A DNA stretch of 5,760 nt from an uncultured Pseudobdellovibrionaceae bacterium (GCA_937900305.1 CALCCV010000171.1:1-5760), one strand, 5' to 3'. Counted from the first letter of the stretch, positions 1 to 5,595 are shown. A program made the numbers and translations. Notes: generated by a model from the letters alone, not told the origin.

Positions 1-516
1 ACCACCGAGGTACCCCATGAAAGAACCCAAGATACATCCCAAGGCATAAGTTAACAGCCAACTCCCCATCGCAAAAGAAAACGTGTAGCGCAATCCATAC
101 AACAACCGCGCAAACACGTCTCGACCGCGATCATCGGTGCCAAACCAATTGTACCGAGTTGGTGGTGAAGGATACGTTTCAACAGAGCTATTCGACTCAT
201 AAGGATCCCACTGCACCAGCGGCCAAACTTCCCAATCGCCGTCTTTCATTTCTAGCGCGCGGTAGTCCATCACAAAAATATCTTCGCGACCAAATTCCGT
301 GGGATGATAGGTGAACAGAAGCGGCAGGTAAGTTCGACCTTTGTAATGCATCATCAAAGGTTTAGAGTTTGTCCACACCTCTGCGGTCAAACTTAGGAAA
401 AATAAAAATCCCAACACCGCCAAAGAAACCATCGCCACGCGATCGCGACGAAACTTGCGATATCTTTTGCGAGTCAAATCATTGCGAATAAAAAGTCGCT
501 CAAAAAGATCGGTCAT
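1..516 (-). CDS. yejE: YejE-type peptide ABC transporter permease, partial (C-terminus beyond window)
   Basis: Inner-membrane permease subunit of an oligopeptide/microcin-C-type ABC importer. The first 172 codons are present and the frame runs open off the left edge. My translation begins MTDLFERLFIRNDLTRKRY. It has a basic N-terminus, a first membrane segment (about residues 37-53, VSLAVLGFLFFLSLTAE), a periplasmic stretch with 'SKPLMMHYKGRTYLPLL', then 'SPPTRYNWFGTDDRGRDVFARLLYG', and a second membrane segment entering '..GSFMGYLGG' at the edge. The order SKPL / Y.G..Y.PLL / PSPP..NWLGTD..G.DVLAR.LYG is characteristic of E. coli YejE as I remember it. The ATG at 516 overlaps the upstream yejB stop as ATGA, which suggests translational coupling, and AAGGA (527-531 on the opposite strand) lies 10 nt upstream. 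The missing part should carry the remaining membrane segments and the EAA loop that contacts the ATPase. Confidence 0.93.
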   Translation of the reverse strand, partial: MTDLFERLFIRNDLTRKRYRKFRRDRVAMVSLAVLGFLFFLSLTAEVWTNSKPLMMHYKGRTYLPLLFTYHPTEFGREDIFVMDYRALEMKDGDWEVWPLVQWDPYESNSSVETYPSPPTRYNWFGTDDRGRDVFARLLYGLRYTFSFAMGSWLLTYALGCILGSFMGYLGG

Positions 517-1547
517 TTGTAATCAATCCTTGGATCAATAAGCACATAGACGATGTCTGAAAAAAGTTTTCCAAAGAGCAAAACGAGAGAAGATAAAAAC
601 ACCTGTGCCATCAGCACATTGAAGTCTCGCGCAAAGATGCTATTGTAACCAAGCTGACCTAAGCCATCGAGATCAAAAATATTTTCAATAATGAAAGAGC
701 CGGCCAAGAAAACACCAAAAAAACCACTCAACCCAGTTGCCACCGGAATTAAGGCGTTTCGCAAAGCGTGTTTGAAATTCACCCTTCTTTCGGTCAGACC
801 TTTGGCGCGAGCCGTGCGGATATAATCCGACTTAATGACGTCCAACATGGAATTTCGAGTCAACATTGTCAGCTGAGTGAAGGCGCCAAACACATAGCAA
901 ATGAGAGGCAAAATAAAGTGATGGGTTCGATCTAAGATTTTACCCATGGTCGTCATTGATTCATAGTCGTCCGACTTAAATCCTCCTATGGGAAACAGAT
1001 CCAAACGACCCGCCAACAAAACAATCAGGGCGATGGCTAAGACGATGGGAGGAATCGAATAGGCCGTATAGAGGACCAGGCTCGAGGTCTTGTCGAAGGT
1101 GCCTCCCTCTTTGATGGCTTTCTGAATGCCAAGTGGAATGCTGATCATGTAAACCAAAATCAACGTAGCGATCCCGAACTGCAAAGACACCGGAAATTTT
1201 GAAACGATGACGTCCATCGCTGGCTCTTCGTAGGTGAAGCTATCCCCAAAATCGAGGCGCACAATGTTGCGCAGCCAAATAAAGTATCGCTCCATCACAG
1301 GCTTATCGAGGCCATACTGCTTCTTCAGCGCCTGAACAATTTCGTCATTCACGGCGCTCGTGCGATTGTTGCCGCCGAATCCACCCGTGCCTCCACCGTC
1401 TCCGCCACCGCCGCCGAAGCGGATTTGTTGAAGCCTCTGTTCAACTGGCCCCCCGGGAGCCATGTTGATCAGGAGAAACGTCAGCAGCGTAATACCAATA
1501 AAGGTTGGGACTAAAAGAAAAAGTCTGCGAACTATATAGACTATCAT
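513..1547 (-). CDS. yejB: YejB-type peptide ABC transporter permease
   Basis: Inner-membrane permease, 344 aa, partner of the YejE-type permease. The N-terminus 'MIVYIVRRLFLLVPTF' followed by 'INMAPGGPVEQ' (residues 27-37) matches the YejB/OppB N-terminal signature and supports this start, although no strong Shine-Dalgarno is visible upstream. Membrane segments appear near residues 9-29, 118-140, 157-180, 210-230, 268-290 and 312-335. The ABC-permease EAA-type loop is at about 245-268 (ARAKGLTERR...RNALIP). The C-terminus 'DPRIDYK' closely resembles the YejB ending 'DPRIDFEGR'. A glycine-rich stretch (residues 44-59) sits in the periplasmic loop after the first membrane segment; E. coli YejB has a variable Gly-rich loop in the same place. 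Its length is close to E. coli YejB (364 aa). It lies 55 bp after the binding-protein gene and overlaps yejE by 4 bp, so the three are probably one transcript. Confidence 0.95.
   Translation of the reverse strand: MIVYIVRRLFLLVPTFIGITLLTFLLINMAPGGPVEQRLQQIRFGGGGGDGGGTGGFGGNNRTSAVNDEIVQALKKQYGLDKPVMERYFIWLRNIVRLDFGDSFTYEEPAMDVIVSKFPVSLQFGIATLILVYMISIPLGIQKAIKEGGTFDKTSSLVLYTAYSIPPIVLAIALIVLLAGRLDLFPIGGFKSDDYESMTTMGKILDRTHHFILPLICYVFGAFTQLTMLTRNSMLDVIKSDYIRTARAKGLTERRVNFKHALRNALIPVATGLSGFFGVFLAGSFIIENIFDLDGLGQLGYNSIFARDFNVLMAQVFLSSLVLLFGKLFSDIVYVLIDPRIDYK
1371..1418 (-). repeat. Glycine-codon-rich low-complexity tract in yejB
   Basis: This tract encodes residues 44-59 of the YejB-type permease, with 12 glycines interrupted by D, T and F. 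At DNA level it is a degenerate GGN trinucleotide run, read on the plus strand as repeated ccg/cca-type triplets. It is in frame and lies in the loop between the first two membrane segments, so it should lengthen a flexible periplasmic linker without disturbing the permease core. Such runs can vary in length by slippage. Confidence 0.7.
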
Positions 1548-1563
1548 CTGTTGATTAGAGGTT

Positions 1564-1596
1564 ATGAGTTCGACTCATCCGGTGCAGACGAGTCGA
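1564..1596 (-). promoter_or_regulatory. Intercistronic stem-loops between binding-protein gene and yejB
   Basis: Two mutually exclusive hairpins can form in the 55-bp gap. One is ATGAGT-TCG-ACTCAT (1564-1578), a perfect 6-bp stem with a 3-nt loop. The other pairs TCGACTC (1570-1576) with GAGTCGA (1590-1596), a 7-bp stem with a 13-nt loop. Neither is followed by a T-run in the direction of transcription, so a full terminator is unlikely. In ABC importer operons such structures often stabilise the upstream message and raise binding-protein levels over permease. That role is inferred here. Confidence 0.45.
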
Positions 1597-1602
1597 GGAT
1601 CA

Positions 1603-3312
1603 TTACTTCGTTTTGGCCCACCAGTAGTCCATGCCCACTTCATATTTGAAGGTGTCATTCGGTTTTTCAATTTTGTCGCTGTTTGCATAAAAAGCATAGC
1701 GATCGTTGAAGAGAAAAACATAGGGGGCGTCTGCGGCAATCTTTTCGTAAACGTTTTGCAACATCTTCACGCGCTTGGGTTTATCGATTTCGTTGCGGGC
1801 TTCCATGATCAGCTTATCAACCTCTTGGTTCTTATAAGCGATGAAATTTGATCCACCTGGAACGGCTCCATCAGAGTGCCATATCTGTTTAGGATCTGGA
1901 TCAATGTCACCACCACCCCAGCCCATGGTGACAGCATCAAAGTTCCCCTCGTCGACCAATTTCAAGAACGAGTTCCACTCGAGATAGCGAATCTCCATGT
2001 CGATGCCCGCTTTTTTCAGATCTTCGCGGTACATCGTCCAATACTTTTCGTTGTCTTTGTTGGCGTGAATGAGGGTGAATCGGAAATCCGTTGATTTGCC
2101 ACCAACTGTCTTGTCAAGAATGCCGTCTTTGTTGCTGTCTTTCCAGCCCGCTTTGGCCAGTAACTCCCCAGCCTTTTTGGGATCGTAAAGAATGGGTTTG
2201 ACGTTAGTCGAAGCATATTCACTTTTTAAATAAAAAGGACCGGTGGCAAGGTCAGACATATTGAAACGAAATTTTTTATTCATTTCTTCGCGGTTCACCA
2301 GGTGCGAAAGAGCGATCCGAACATCCTTATCTTGAAACATTTCTCGGCGAAAGTTCCAGCCGATGAAGCCATAAGATTTTGGCGCCGAATTTTCAATTTT
2401 AAACTTTTTAACCGTTTTGCCCCACGGAGCTCCCTCGGTCTTTTTGACATAGGCTTCGATGCGCAACTCAACGAAATCCAATTCTCCTTTTTTTGCGCGC
2501 TCGAGATAGACGTTTTCGTCTTTGTAAAAGCGAAGCATCAGGTTGGCAAAATTGGAACTGCCCTTCCACTCGTCGGTGTTGTAGCCATACCATTTGTCAT
2601 TTCGTTTTAAGGAGATGAACTGAGCCTTTTCCCACTTGTCCAAGACATATGGACCACAACCAATCAAAGTTTTGGTCATCTTTTTTGATTTTTCAGGATC
2701 GCCATAAATGTGCTTAGGAATGACCGTCAGACCCGCAATGCTATCGAAATTTTTAAAATAGGTGTCCTTGGCGGTCACTTTCACTGTCATAGGATCAACG
2801 ATTTCTACTTTTTCGATGCCTTCATAAAAAGGCTGAAGATGTTCCGCTTTGTAAGCCGGCTCAAAGATCGCATCGAACGAAAACTTCACGTCTTCCGCCG
2901 TGACAGGTTTGCCATCGTGAAAAGTCACACCCTCGCGCAACCAAAACGTATAGGTCTTGTTGTCTTTCGAAATCTCCCATTTTTTAGCTACGCGAGGCAT
3001 CCAGGCGTAGGTATTGGGATCACGCGCAAGAAGCGAATCCAAAACATAACCTTGAACACGCGAACCGTAGAGATCAGACGACATGATCGGATGCAAAGTG
3101 GGTGGTTCCCCGCCCAAGTTTCTGATGAACGTGCCACCAACCGGTGCCTTCGCATTGACATTGGCAATCGCCCCGAAAGAGCTCTGCGACCAGCTGCTCA
3201 CCGTCAAGATCATAGCCAAGGTCATCGTCAAGCTTGTGAAAGTCAGATTCGTAACAAGACAGCTTGCCGAAATACAATCGCCGAAAAACTTTTGGATTCG
3301 CGATCCCATCAT
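1603..3312 (-). CDS. Periplasmic oligopeptide-binding protein (SBP_bac_5 family) of Yej/Opp-type importer
   Basis: Extracytoplasmic solute-binding protein, 569 aa, that should capture peptides and deliver them to the two permeases encoded downstream. The start at 3312 is supported by GGAGGAG placed 7 nt upstream. Residues 1-21 form an unusually long n-region (MMGSRIQKFFGDCISASC..). A hydrophobic core spans about 22-40 and Sec cleavage is likely near residues 46-50 (SFGAIA). The mature protein begins around 'APVGGTFIRNLGGEPPTLHPI' and carries the family signature 'REGVTFHDGKPVTAEDVKFSFDAI' (about 126-149). Other family-typical parts are 'LIGCGPY' (216-222), 'IGWNFRREMFQDKDVRIALSHLVNREEM' (317-344) and 'DYWWAKTK' at the C-terminus. 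Residues 392-400 (DSNKDGILD) form an EF-hand-like calcium-loop motif seen in many of these proteins. It corresponds by position to YejA but is diverged from E. coli YejA, so I give no symbol. It is first in the operon and reads away from the divergent ureohydrolase gene. Confidence 0.93.
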   Translation of the reverse strand: MMGSRIQKFFGDCISASCLVTNLTFTSLTMTLAMILTVSSWSQSSFGAIANVNAKAPVGGTFIRNLGGEPPTLHPIMSSDLYGSRVQGYVLDSLLARDPNTYAWMPRVAKKWEISKDNKTYTFWLREGVTFHDGKPVTAEDVKFSFDAIFEPAYKAEHLQPFYEGIEKVEIVDPMTVKVTAKDTYFKNFDSIAGLTVIPKHIYGDPEKSKKMTKTLIGCGPYVLDKWEKAQFISLKRNDKWYGYNTDEWKGSSNFANLMLRFYKDENVYLERAKKGELDFVELRIEAYVKKTEGAPWGKTVKKFKIENSAPKSYGFIGWNFRREMFQDKDVRIALSHLVNREEMNKKFRFNMSDLATGPFYLKSEYASTNVKPILYDPKKAGELLAKAGWKDSNKDGILDKTVGGKSTDFRFTLIHANKDNEKYWTMYREDLKKAGIDMEIRYLEWNSFLKLVDEGNFDAVTMGWGGGDIDPDPKQIWHSDGAVPGGSNFIAYKNQEVDKLIMEARNEIDKPKRVKMLQNVYEKIAADAPYVFLFNDRYAFYANSDKIEKPNDTFKYEVGMDYWWAKTK

Positions 3313-3376
3313 CTTTAATCTCCTCCATTAGAATGAAAACTCGGTCTGCCTTTCACAAGAACAGTTTTCGAGATCA

Positions 3377-3404
3377 TTCAAACGTGTTTAAAATGGTGGA
3401 TAAT
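3377..3404 (+). promoter_or_regulatory. Candidate sigma70 promoter for the ureohydrolase gene with overlapping palindrome
   Basis: TTCAAA (3377-3382, 4/6 to TTGACA), a 16-bp spacer and GATAAT (3399-3404, 5/6 to TATAAT) would start transcription near 3411 and give a leader of about 90 nt. The -35 box lies within an imperfect palindrome at 3377-3392, with half-sites TTCAAAC and GTTTAAA separated by 2 bp (6 of 7 pairs match). This could be a repressor operator. Promoter calling by eye is unreliable, so confidence is modest. Confidence 0.35.
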
Positions 3405-3433
3405 CTGGGATTTTTCAAGAAGTCAGGTCGCTA

Positions 3434-3457
3434 ATGCGCAGCATTTTGCTGTCGCAT
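3434..3457 (+). promoter_or_regulatory. Hairpin in the ureohydrolase 5' leader
   Basis: ATGCG + CAGCA pairs with TGCTG + CGCAT, giving a 10-bp stem with a TTT loop and a single bulged T (3452). It ends 45 nt before the ureohydrolase start and is not followed by a T-run on either strand, so it is not a standard intrinsic terminator. It may be a structured leader element or a protein-binding inverted repeat. Confidence 0.5.
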
Positions 3458-3502
3458 GAACAAGCAGAGTTCTAAAAAACAGTCCACTTTCAAGAGCGAG
3501 GG

Positions 3503-4608
3503 ATGATGAGCAAGCCTAGTTTTGATGCAACAACAACGGTGTCGAGTGAGTTTGGAATCTTCGGAATTCCACTAGATTTTGCAGACTGCGAATTGATTTT
3601 GCTGCCCGTTCCTTGGGAAGCGACCACGTCCTATGGACCGGGCGCGAGCGACGGTCCAGCAATCATTCGCAACGCCAGTGAACAGATTGATCTCTTCGAC
3701 CTCGACTACGGCAAAGTCTTCGAGCGTGGAATTCACATGCTTCCGATTGATGAAAAAATTTTGGCTCTCAATCAAAGCGCCAAGAGCTGGCCCAAGAGGC
3801 CATCGAACTCATCACCAATCAAAGTGAAGACCAGATTCGAATTCAAAAATTGCGTGACCAAGTCAACCAAGCTAGCGCAACTGTGAATCAATGGGTTTAT
3901 GATGAAGCTAAAAAAATCATAGCCGCCGGCAAACGGGTCGGATTGGTTGGCGGTGATCACTCCTCCCCGTTCGGTTTGATCAAGCTTTTGAGTGAAACAA
4001 TGGCTGATGATTTTGGAATCTTGCACATTGATGCTCACGCTGATTTGCGTTTTCAGTATCAAGGATTTCATCATTCTCACGCCTCGATCATGCGCAACGT
4101 GATGAGTTTGCCAAAACCCCCCAAGCTTGTGCAAATCGCTATCCGTGATTTTTGCGAAGAGGAATATGAGTTCAGCCACACGAATGCTCGTGTCACCACT
4201 CATTATGACGGTGATATCAAATCAGGACTTTTTGAAGGACGCTCTTGGAAGTCGATGGTCGAAGAGTTTTTGAGTGATCTGCCCCAGAAAGTGTACATCA
4301 GCTTCGACATCGATGGGCTCAATCCACAATTTTGTCCACACACGGGAACACCTGTGCCCGGCGGCCTGACCACCGATCAAGTTTTTTACATCTTTCGACA
4401 AGTTGTAAAATCAGGTCGACAAATCATTGCATTTGATTTGAACGAAGTGTCCACCGGAGGATTAACTCCTGCAGAGACAGAGTGGGACGGCAACGTTGGT
4501 GCACGCGTTCTTTATAAACTGTCGTGTGCGCTTCTCAGCAGTCATCCAGCGAGTGGAGCCAATCCAACAAGTCCTGTGGGTCCTATCCGTCCGGCCAATG
4601 GCTCCTAG
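3503..4608 (+). CDS. speB: Agmatinase/arginase-family ureohydrolase, reading frame broken by an apparent -1 indel near 3780
   Basis: Cytoplasmic binuclear-manganese hydrolase that would release urea from a guanidino substrate (agmatine to putrescine if a true agmatinase). The N-terminal part (frame of 3503, to about 3781) has the agmatinase-type sequence 'LPVPWEATTSYGPGASDGPA'. The rest lies in the frame of 3850, ending at the TAG at 4606-4608. It carries every metal-ligand motif I can recognise: GGDHS (3949-3963), DAHAD (4030-4044), SFDIDG (DID at 4306-4314) and the late Glu in 'LNEVS' (4444-4446). Adding one base near 3780 joins the halves smoothly as '..LNQSA-QELAQEAIEL..' and gives 368 aa, longer than E. 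coli SpeB (306 aa). The extra length includes a helical stretch after the N-terminal motif and a Pro/Ser/Gly-rich tail of about 20 residues. Start: tandem ATGs at 3503 and 3506, with AAGAG 6 nt before 3503. As written, the gene yields a truncated product of 127 aa. Arginase or formimidoylglutamase activity cannot be excluded, so the symbol is tentative. Confidence 0.85.
3754..3886 (+). other. Frameshift interval in the ureohydrolase gene
   Basis: The frame carrying the catalytic part is closed by TGA codons at 3748-3753 and open from 3754, while the N-terminal frame runs to a stop at 3884-3886. The indel must therefore lie in this overlap. Protein continuity places it near 3775-3785: one extra C at the 'gcgccaag' site (3777-3784) restores 'SAQELAQEAIE'. 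The A6T4 tract at 3753-3762 is a second place where a homopolymer error or slippage could occur. Confidence 0.75.
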
Positions 4609-4629
4609 AATTTGTGAAAGAAAGTTGAA

Positions 4630-4650
4630 GGATCTCGTCCAATGAGATCC
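4630..4650 (-). terminator. Candidate terminator between the convergent ureohydrolase and DksA-like genes
   Basis: GGATCTC (4630-4636) and GAGATCC (4644-4650) form a perfect 7-bp stem with a 7-nt loop. Read on the minus strand, the stem lies 29 nt past the DksA-like stop and is followed by a T-rich but interrupted tail (TTCAACTTTCTTT). On the plus strand no T-run follows. It therefore fits best as a weak terminator for the DksA-like gene that may also end the opposite transcript. Confidence 0.45.
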
Positions 4651-4678
4651 CGCCCTCAAATTCAAAATCTCACGAACT

Positions 4679-5053
4679 TCAACCACCGCGAGCGTAACGT
4701 TTGTTCACGCTTTCTCGAATCTCAGCTCCTTCAATGCTCAAGCGAGTCCACGGAATGGCTCGCAATCGCTCGGGCTCGATCTTTTCTTCGGTCTCTTCGC
4801 ACAAACCGAAGCTTCCGTTTTCGATCCGACCGAGGGCGCTTTCAATTTCTAACAATTGATTGCGCAACCGATCGTGCATGTTCAAAAACTCGGCTTCGGC
4901 CAACACACGAACCGTTTGGTCCGCTTCGTCTCCGCCCTTGTCATCCGAATCCAAATGAGTTCTCGCTTCGCGCACGCGATTGAGAATCTCTGCTTTGGTT
5001 TGCAAAAGCTTCGCTTTGCACTCGGCCACTAATTCTCTTGTTACGTGTCCCAA
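4679..5053 (-). CDS. DksA/TraR-family RNA polymerase-binding protein with degenerate zinc finger
   Basis: Small (124 aa) putative transcription factor. DksA-family proteins insert a coiled coil into the RNA polymerase secondary channel and tune promoters, often with ppGpp. Residues 5-34 and 47-79 are long amphipathic helices that can form the coiled coil. At the turn between them, DEADQT (42-47) resembles the E. coli DksA tip DxxDxA (D71, D74, A76), with both acidic residues kept. The C-terminal part 'GSFGLCEETEEKIEPERLRAIPWTRLSIEGAE' (80-111) aligns with the zinc-finger region, but only Cys85 of the four ligands remains; the other positions are Thr88, Ser106 and Gly109, so zinc is probably not bound. 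It starts with TTG at 5053 behind AGGGAGGGG; no in-frame ATG is nearby. It is shorter than E. coli DksA (151 aa). It converges on the ureohydrolase gene and is separated from it by 70 bp with a hairpin. Confidence 0.88.
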   Translation of the reverse strand: MGHVTRELVAECKAKLLQTKAEILNRVREARTHLDSDDKGGDEADQTVRVLAEAEFLNMHDRLRNQLLEIESALGRIENGSFGLCEETEEKIEPERLRAIPWTRLSIEGAEIRESVNKRYARGG

Positions 5054-5072
5054 GTTTCCCCTCCCTGTATGA

Positions 5073-5093
5073 GCCGGCCCTAATCCTTAAGTG
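5073..5093 (+). repeat. Left arm of inverted repeat flanking the non-coding block
   Basis: GCCGGCCCTAAT (5073-5084) is the exact reverse complement of ATTAGGGCCGGC at 5457-5468. Extended to 5093, 18 of 21 positions match the other arm. Weaker similarity continues inward for about 13 more bases if single-base gaps are allowed. Confidence 0.75.
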
Positions 5094-5447
5094 CCAAAAT
5101 GGAACTGAACCATTAAGAACCAAATCGAAATCGCATGCAATAAATTTCTTAAAATTACTTACAGTTAAACTTCAGAAGCTATGTAGAACAGTTGACCTTT
5201 TTTTGCTCACCTTTCGTACACCCATCTCCCTGAAACCTGCGCTCACAACTTAATTTCTTAAATTCTAGAGAAGCTGAAATGAACTTGCTGAGAAAACCTT
5301 TGCAACGCGTAATAATCCAGACTTTGATCGAAAACAAAATGAAATGGAGTCCATAAAATCAGCCCTTCATCCCGTTTTTTTTAGGACCAACGCCCAGCAA
5401 AAGTGCAAACTTCACGGGCCCCGTCACGCCACTCGCAATTCATTCTC

Positions 5448-5468
5448 CACTTGAACATTAGGGCCGGC
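5448..5468 (-). repeat. Right arm of inverted repeat flanking the non-coding block
   Basis: This is the partner of the left arm at 5073-5093: 12 bp match exactly and 18 of 21 imperfectly, in inverted orientation. The pair delimits a 396-bp block (5073-5468). The arm overlaps the candidate -35 of the tRNA promoter. Confidence 0.75.
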
Positions 5469-5478
5469 AGAGGATAAG
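5451..5478 (+). promoter_or_regulatory. Candidate promoter for tRNA-Arg
   Basis: TTGAAC (5451-5456, 4/6 to the -35 consensus), a 16-bp spacer and GATAAG (5473-5478, 4/6 to the -10) would start transcription near 5485 and leave a leader of roughly 25-30 nt before the tRNA. Both boxes are imperfect. Confidence 0.3.
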
Positions 5479-5512
5479 TTTCGAGAGTTCGCAATGCCGT
5501 TTTCATTCGTGT

Positions 5513-5589
5513 GGCTCCATAGCTCAATTGGATAGAGCACTACCCTTCTAAGGTAGGGGTTCCAAGTTCGATTCTTGGTGGAGTCACCA
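5513..5589 (+). tRNA. tRNA-Arg (anticodon UCU), CCA encoded
   Basis: A full cloverleaf can be drawn. The acceptor stem pairs GGCTCCA (5513-5519) with TGGAGTC (5579-5585), with one G-T pair. T8 and A9 follow at 5520-5521. The D stem is GCTC/GAGC (5522-5525, 5535-5538). The anticodon stem is CTACC/GGTAG (5540-5544, 5552-5556) around the loop CTTCTAA, with anticodon TCT at 5547-5549. The variable loop is GGGTT, and the T arm is CCAAG-TTCGATT-CTTGG (5562-5578). The discriminator is A at 5586, and CCA is encoded at 5587-5589. The UCU anticodon reads AGA and AGG arginine codons. Confidence 0.97.
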
Positions 5590-5595
5590 GTTTTT
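5576..5595 (+). terminator. Terminator-like hairpin overlapping the tRNA 3' end
   Basis: TGGTG (5576-5580) and CACCA (5585-5589) form a 5-bp stem with a GAGT loop, followed by G and then five T (5591-5595). The stem uses the last T-arm bases, half of the 3' acceptor strand and the CCA, so it competes with the tRNA fold. It could stop transcription immediately behind the tRNA, but the short stem makes this moderate. Confidence 0.45.

Larger units (their letters stand above)
3313..3502. promoter_or_regulatory. Divergent intergenic control region (importer operon / ureohydrolase)
   Basis: This 190-bp spacer must hold the promoters for both divergent genes. It contains the binding-protein Shine-Dalgarno (GGAGGAG on the minus strand, 3319-3325), a candidate plus-strand promoter overlapping an imperfect palindrome (3377-3404), and a strong hairpin in the presumed ureohydrolase leader (3434-3457). 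For the importer operon the best minus-strand -35 is TTGAAA (3418-3413), but no good -10 lies 16-18 bp downstream of it, so that promoter is unresolved. Confidence 0.5.
5054..5512. other. 459-bp stretch without a convincing gene, bracketed by inverted repeats
   Basis: I see no credible protein gene here. The stretch holds the DksA-like Shine-Dalgarno and leader at its left end. Two AT-rich palindromic boxes share AATTTCTTAAA (5143-5153 and 5252-5262). A 25-codon ORF from 5279 is too short to support. An inverted repeat pair lies at 5073-5093 and 5448-5468, and a candidate tRNA promoter is near the right end. No known non-coding RNA was recognised. Confidence 0.6.

Noticed and set aside
3259..3270. 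Possible lipobox 'SASC' in the peptide-binding protein
   Set aside because: The cysteine precedes the hydrophobic core, not follows it, so it cannot be a lipoprotein signal cleavage site.
2710..3318. 202-aa plus-strand ORF opposite the binding-protein gene
   Set aside because: It is wholly antisense to a strongly supported gene, with composition typical of a shadow frame.
3753..3762. A6T4 tract as a programmed -1 frameshift site in the ureohydrolase gene
   Set aside because: In the N-terminal frame it reads GAA AAA ATT TTG, which is not a canonical X XXY YYZ heptamer. Protein continuity also places the shift about 20 bases later, and this family is not known to use recoding.
4642..4983. 113-aa plus-strand ORF opposite the DksA-like gene
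   Set aside because: Antisense to a recognisable DksA-family gene; the Arg/Ser-rich composition marks a shadow frame.
5087..5098. Sigma54-like TTGGCAC upstream of the DksA-like gene (minus strand)
   Set aside because: The -24 half is good, but no GC-containing -12 element lies at the required spacing.
5279..5356. 25-codon plus-strand ORF (MNLLRKPLQRV...)
   Set aside because: Too short, with only a weak upstream purine stretch and no conserved feature visible.
5339..5382. T8 tract after 'catcccg' as an intrinsic terminator
   Set aside because: Only a weak, interrupted 4-5 bp pairing precedes it, and there is no gene upstream on the plus strand to terminate.
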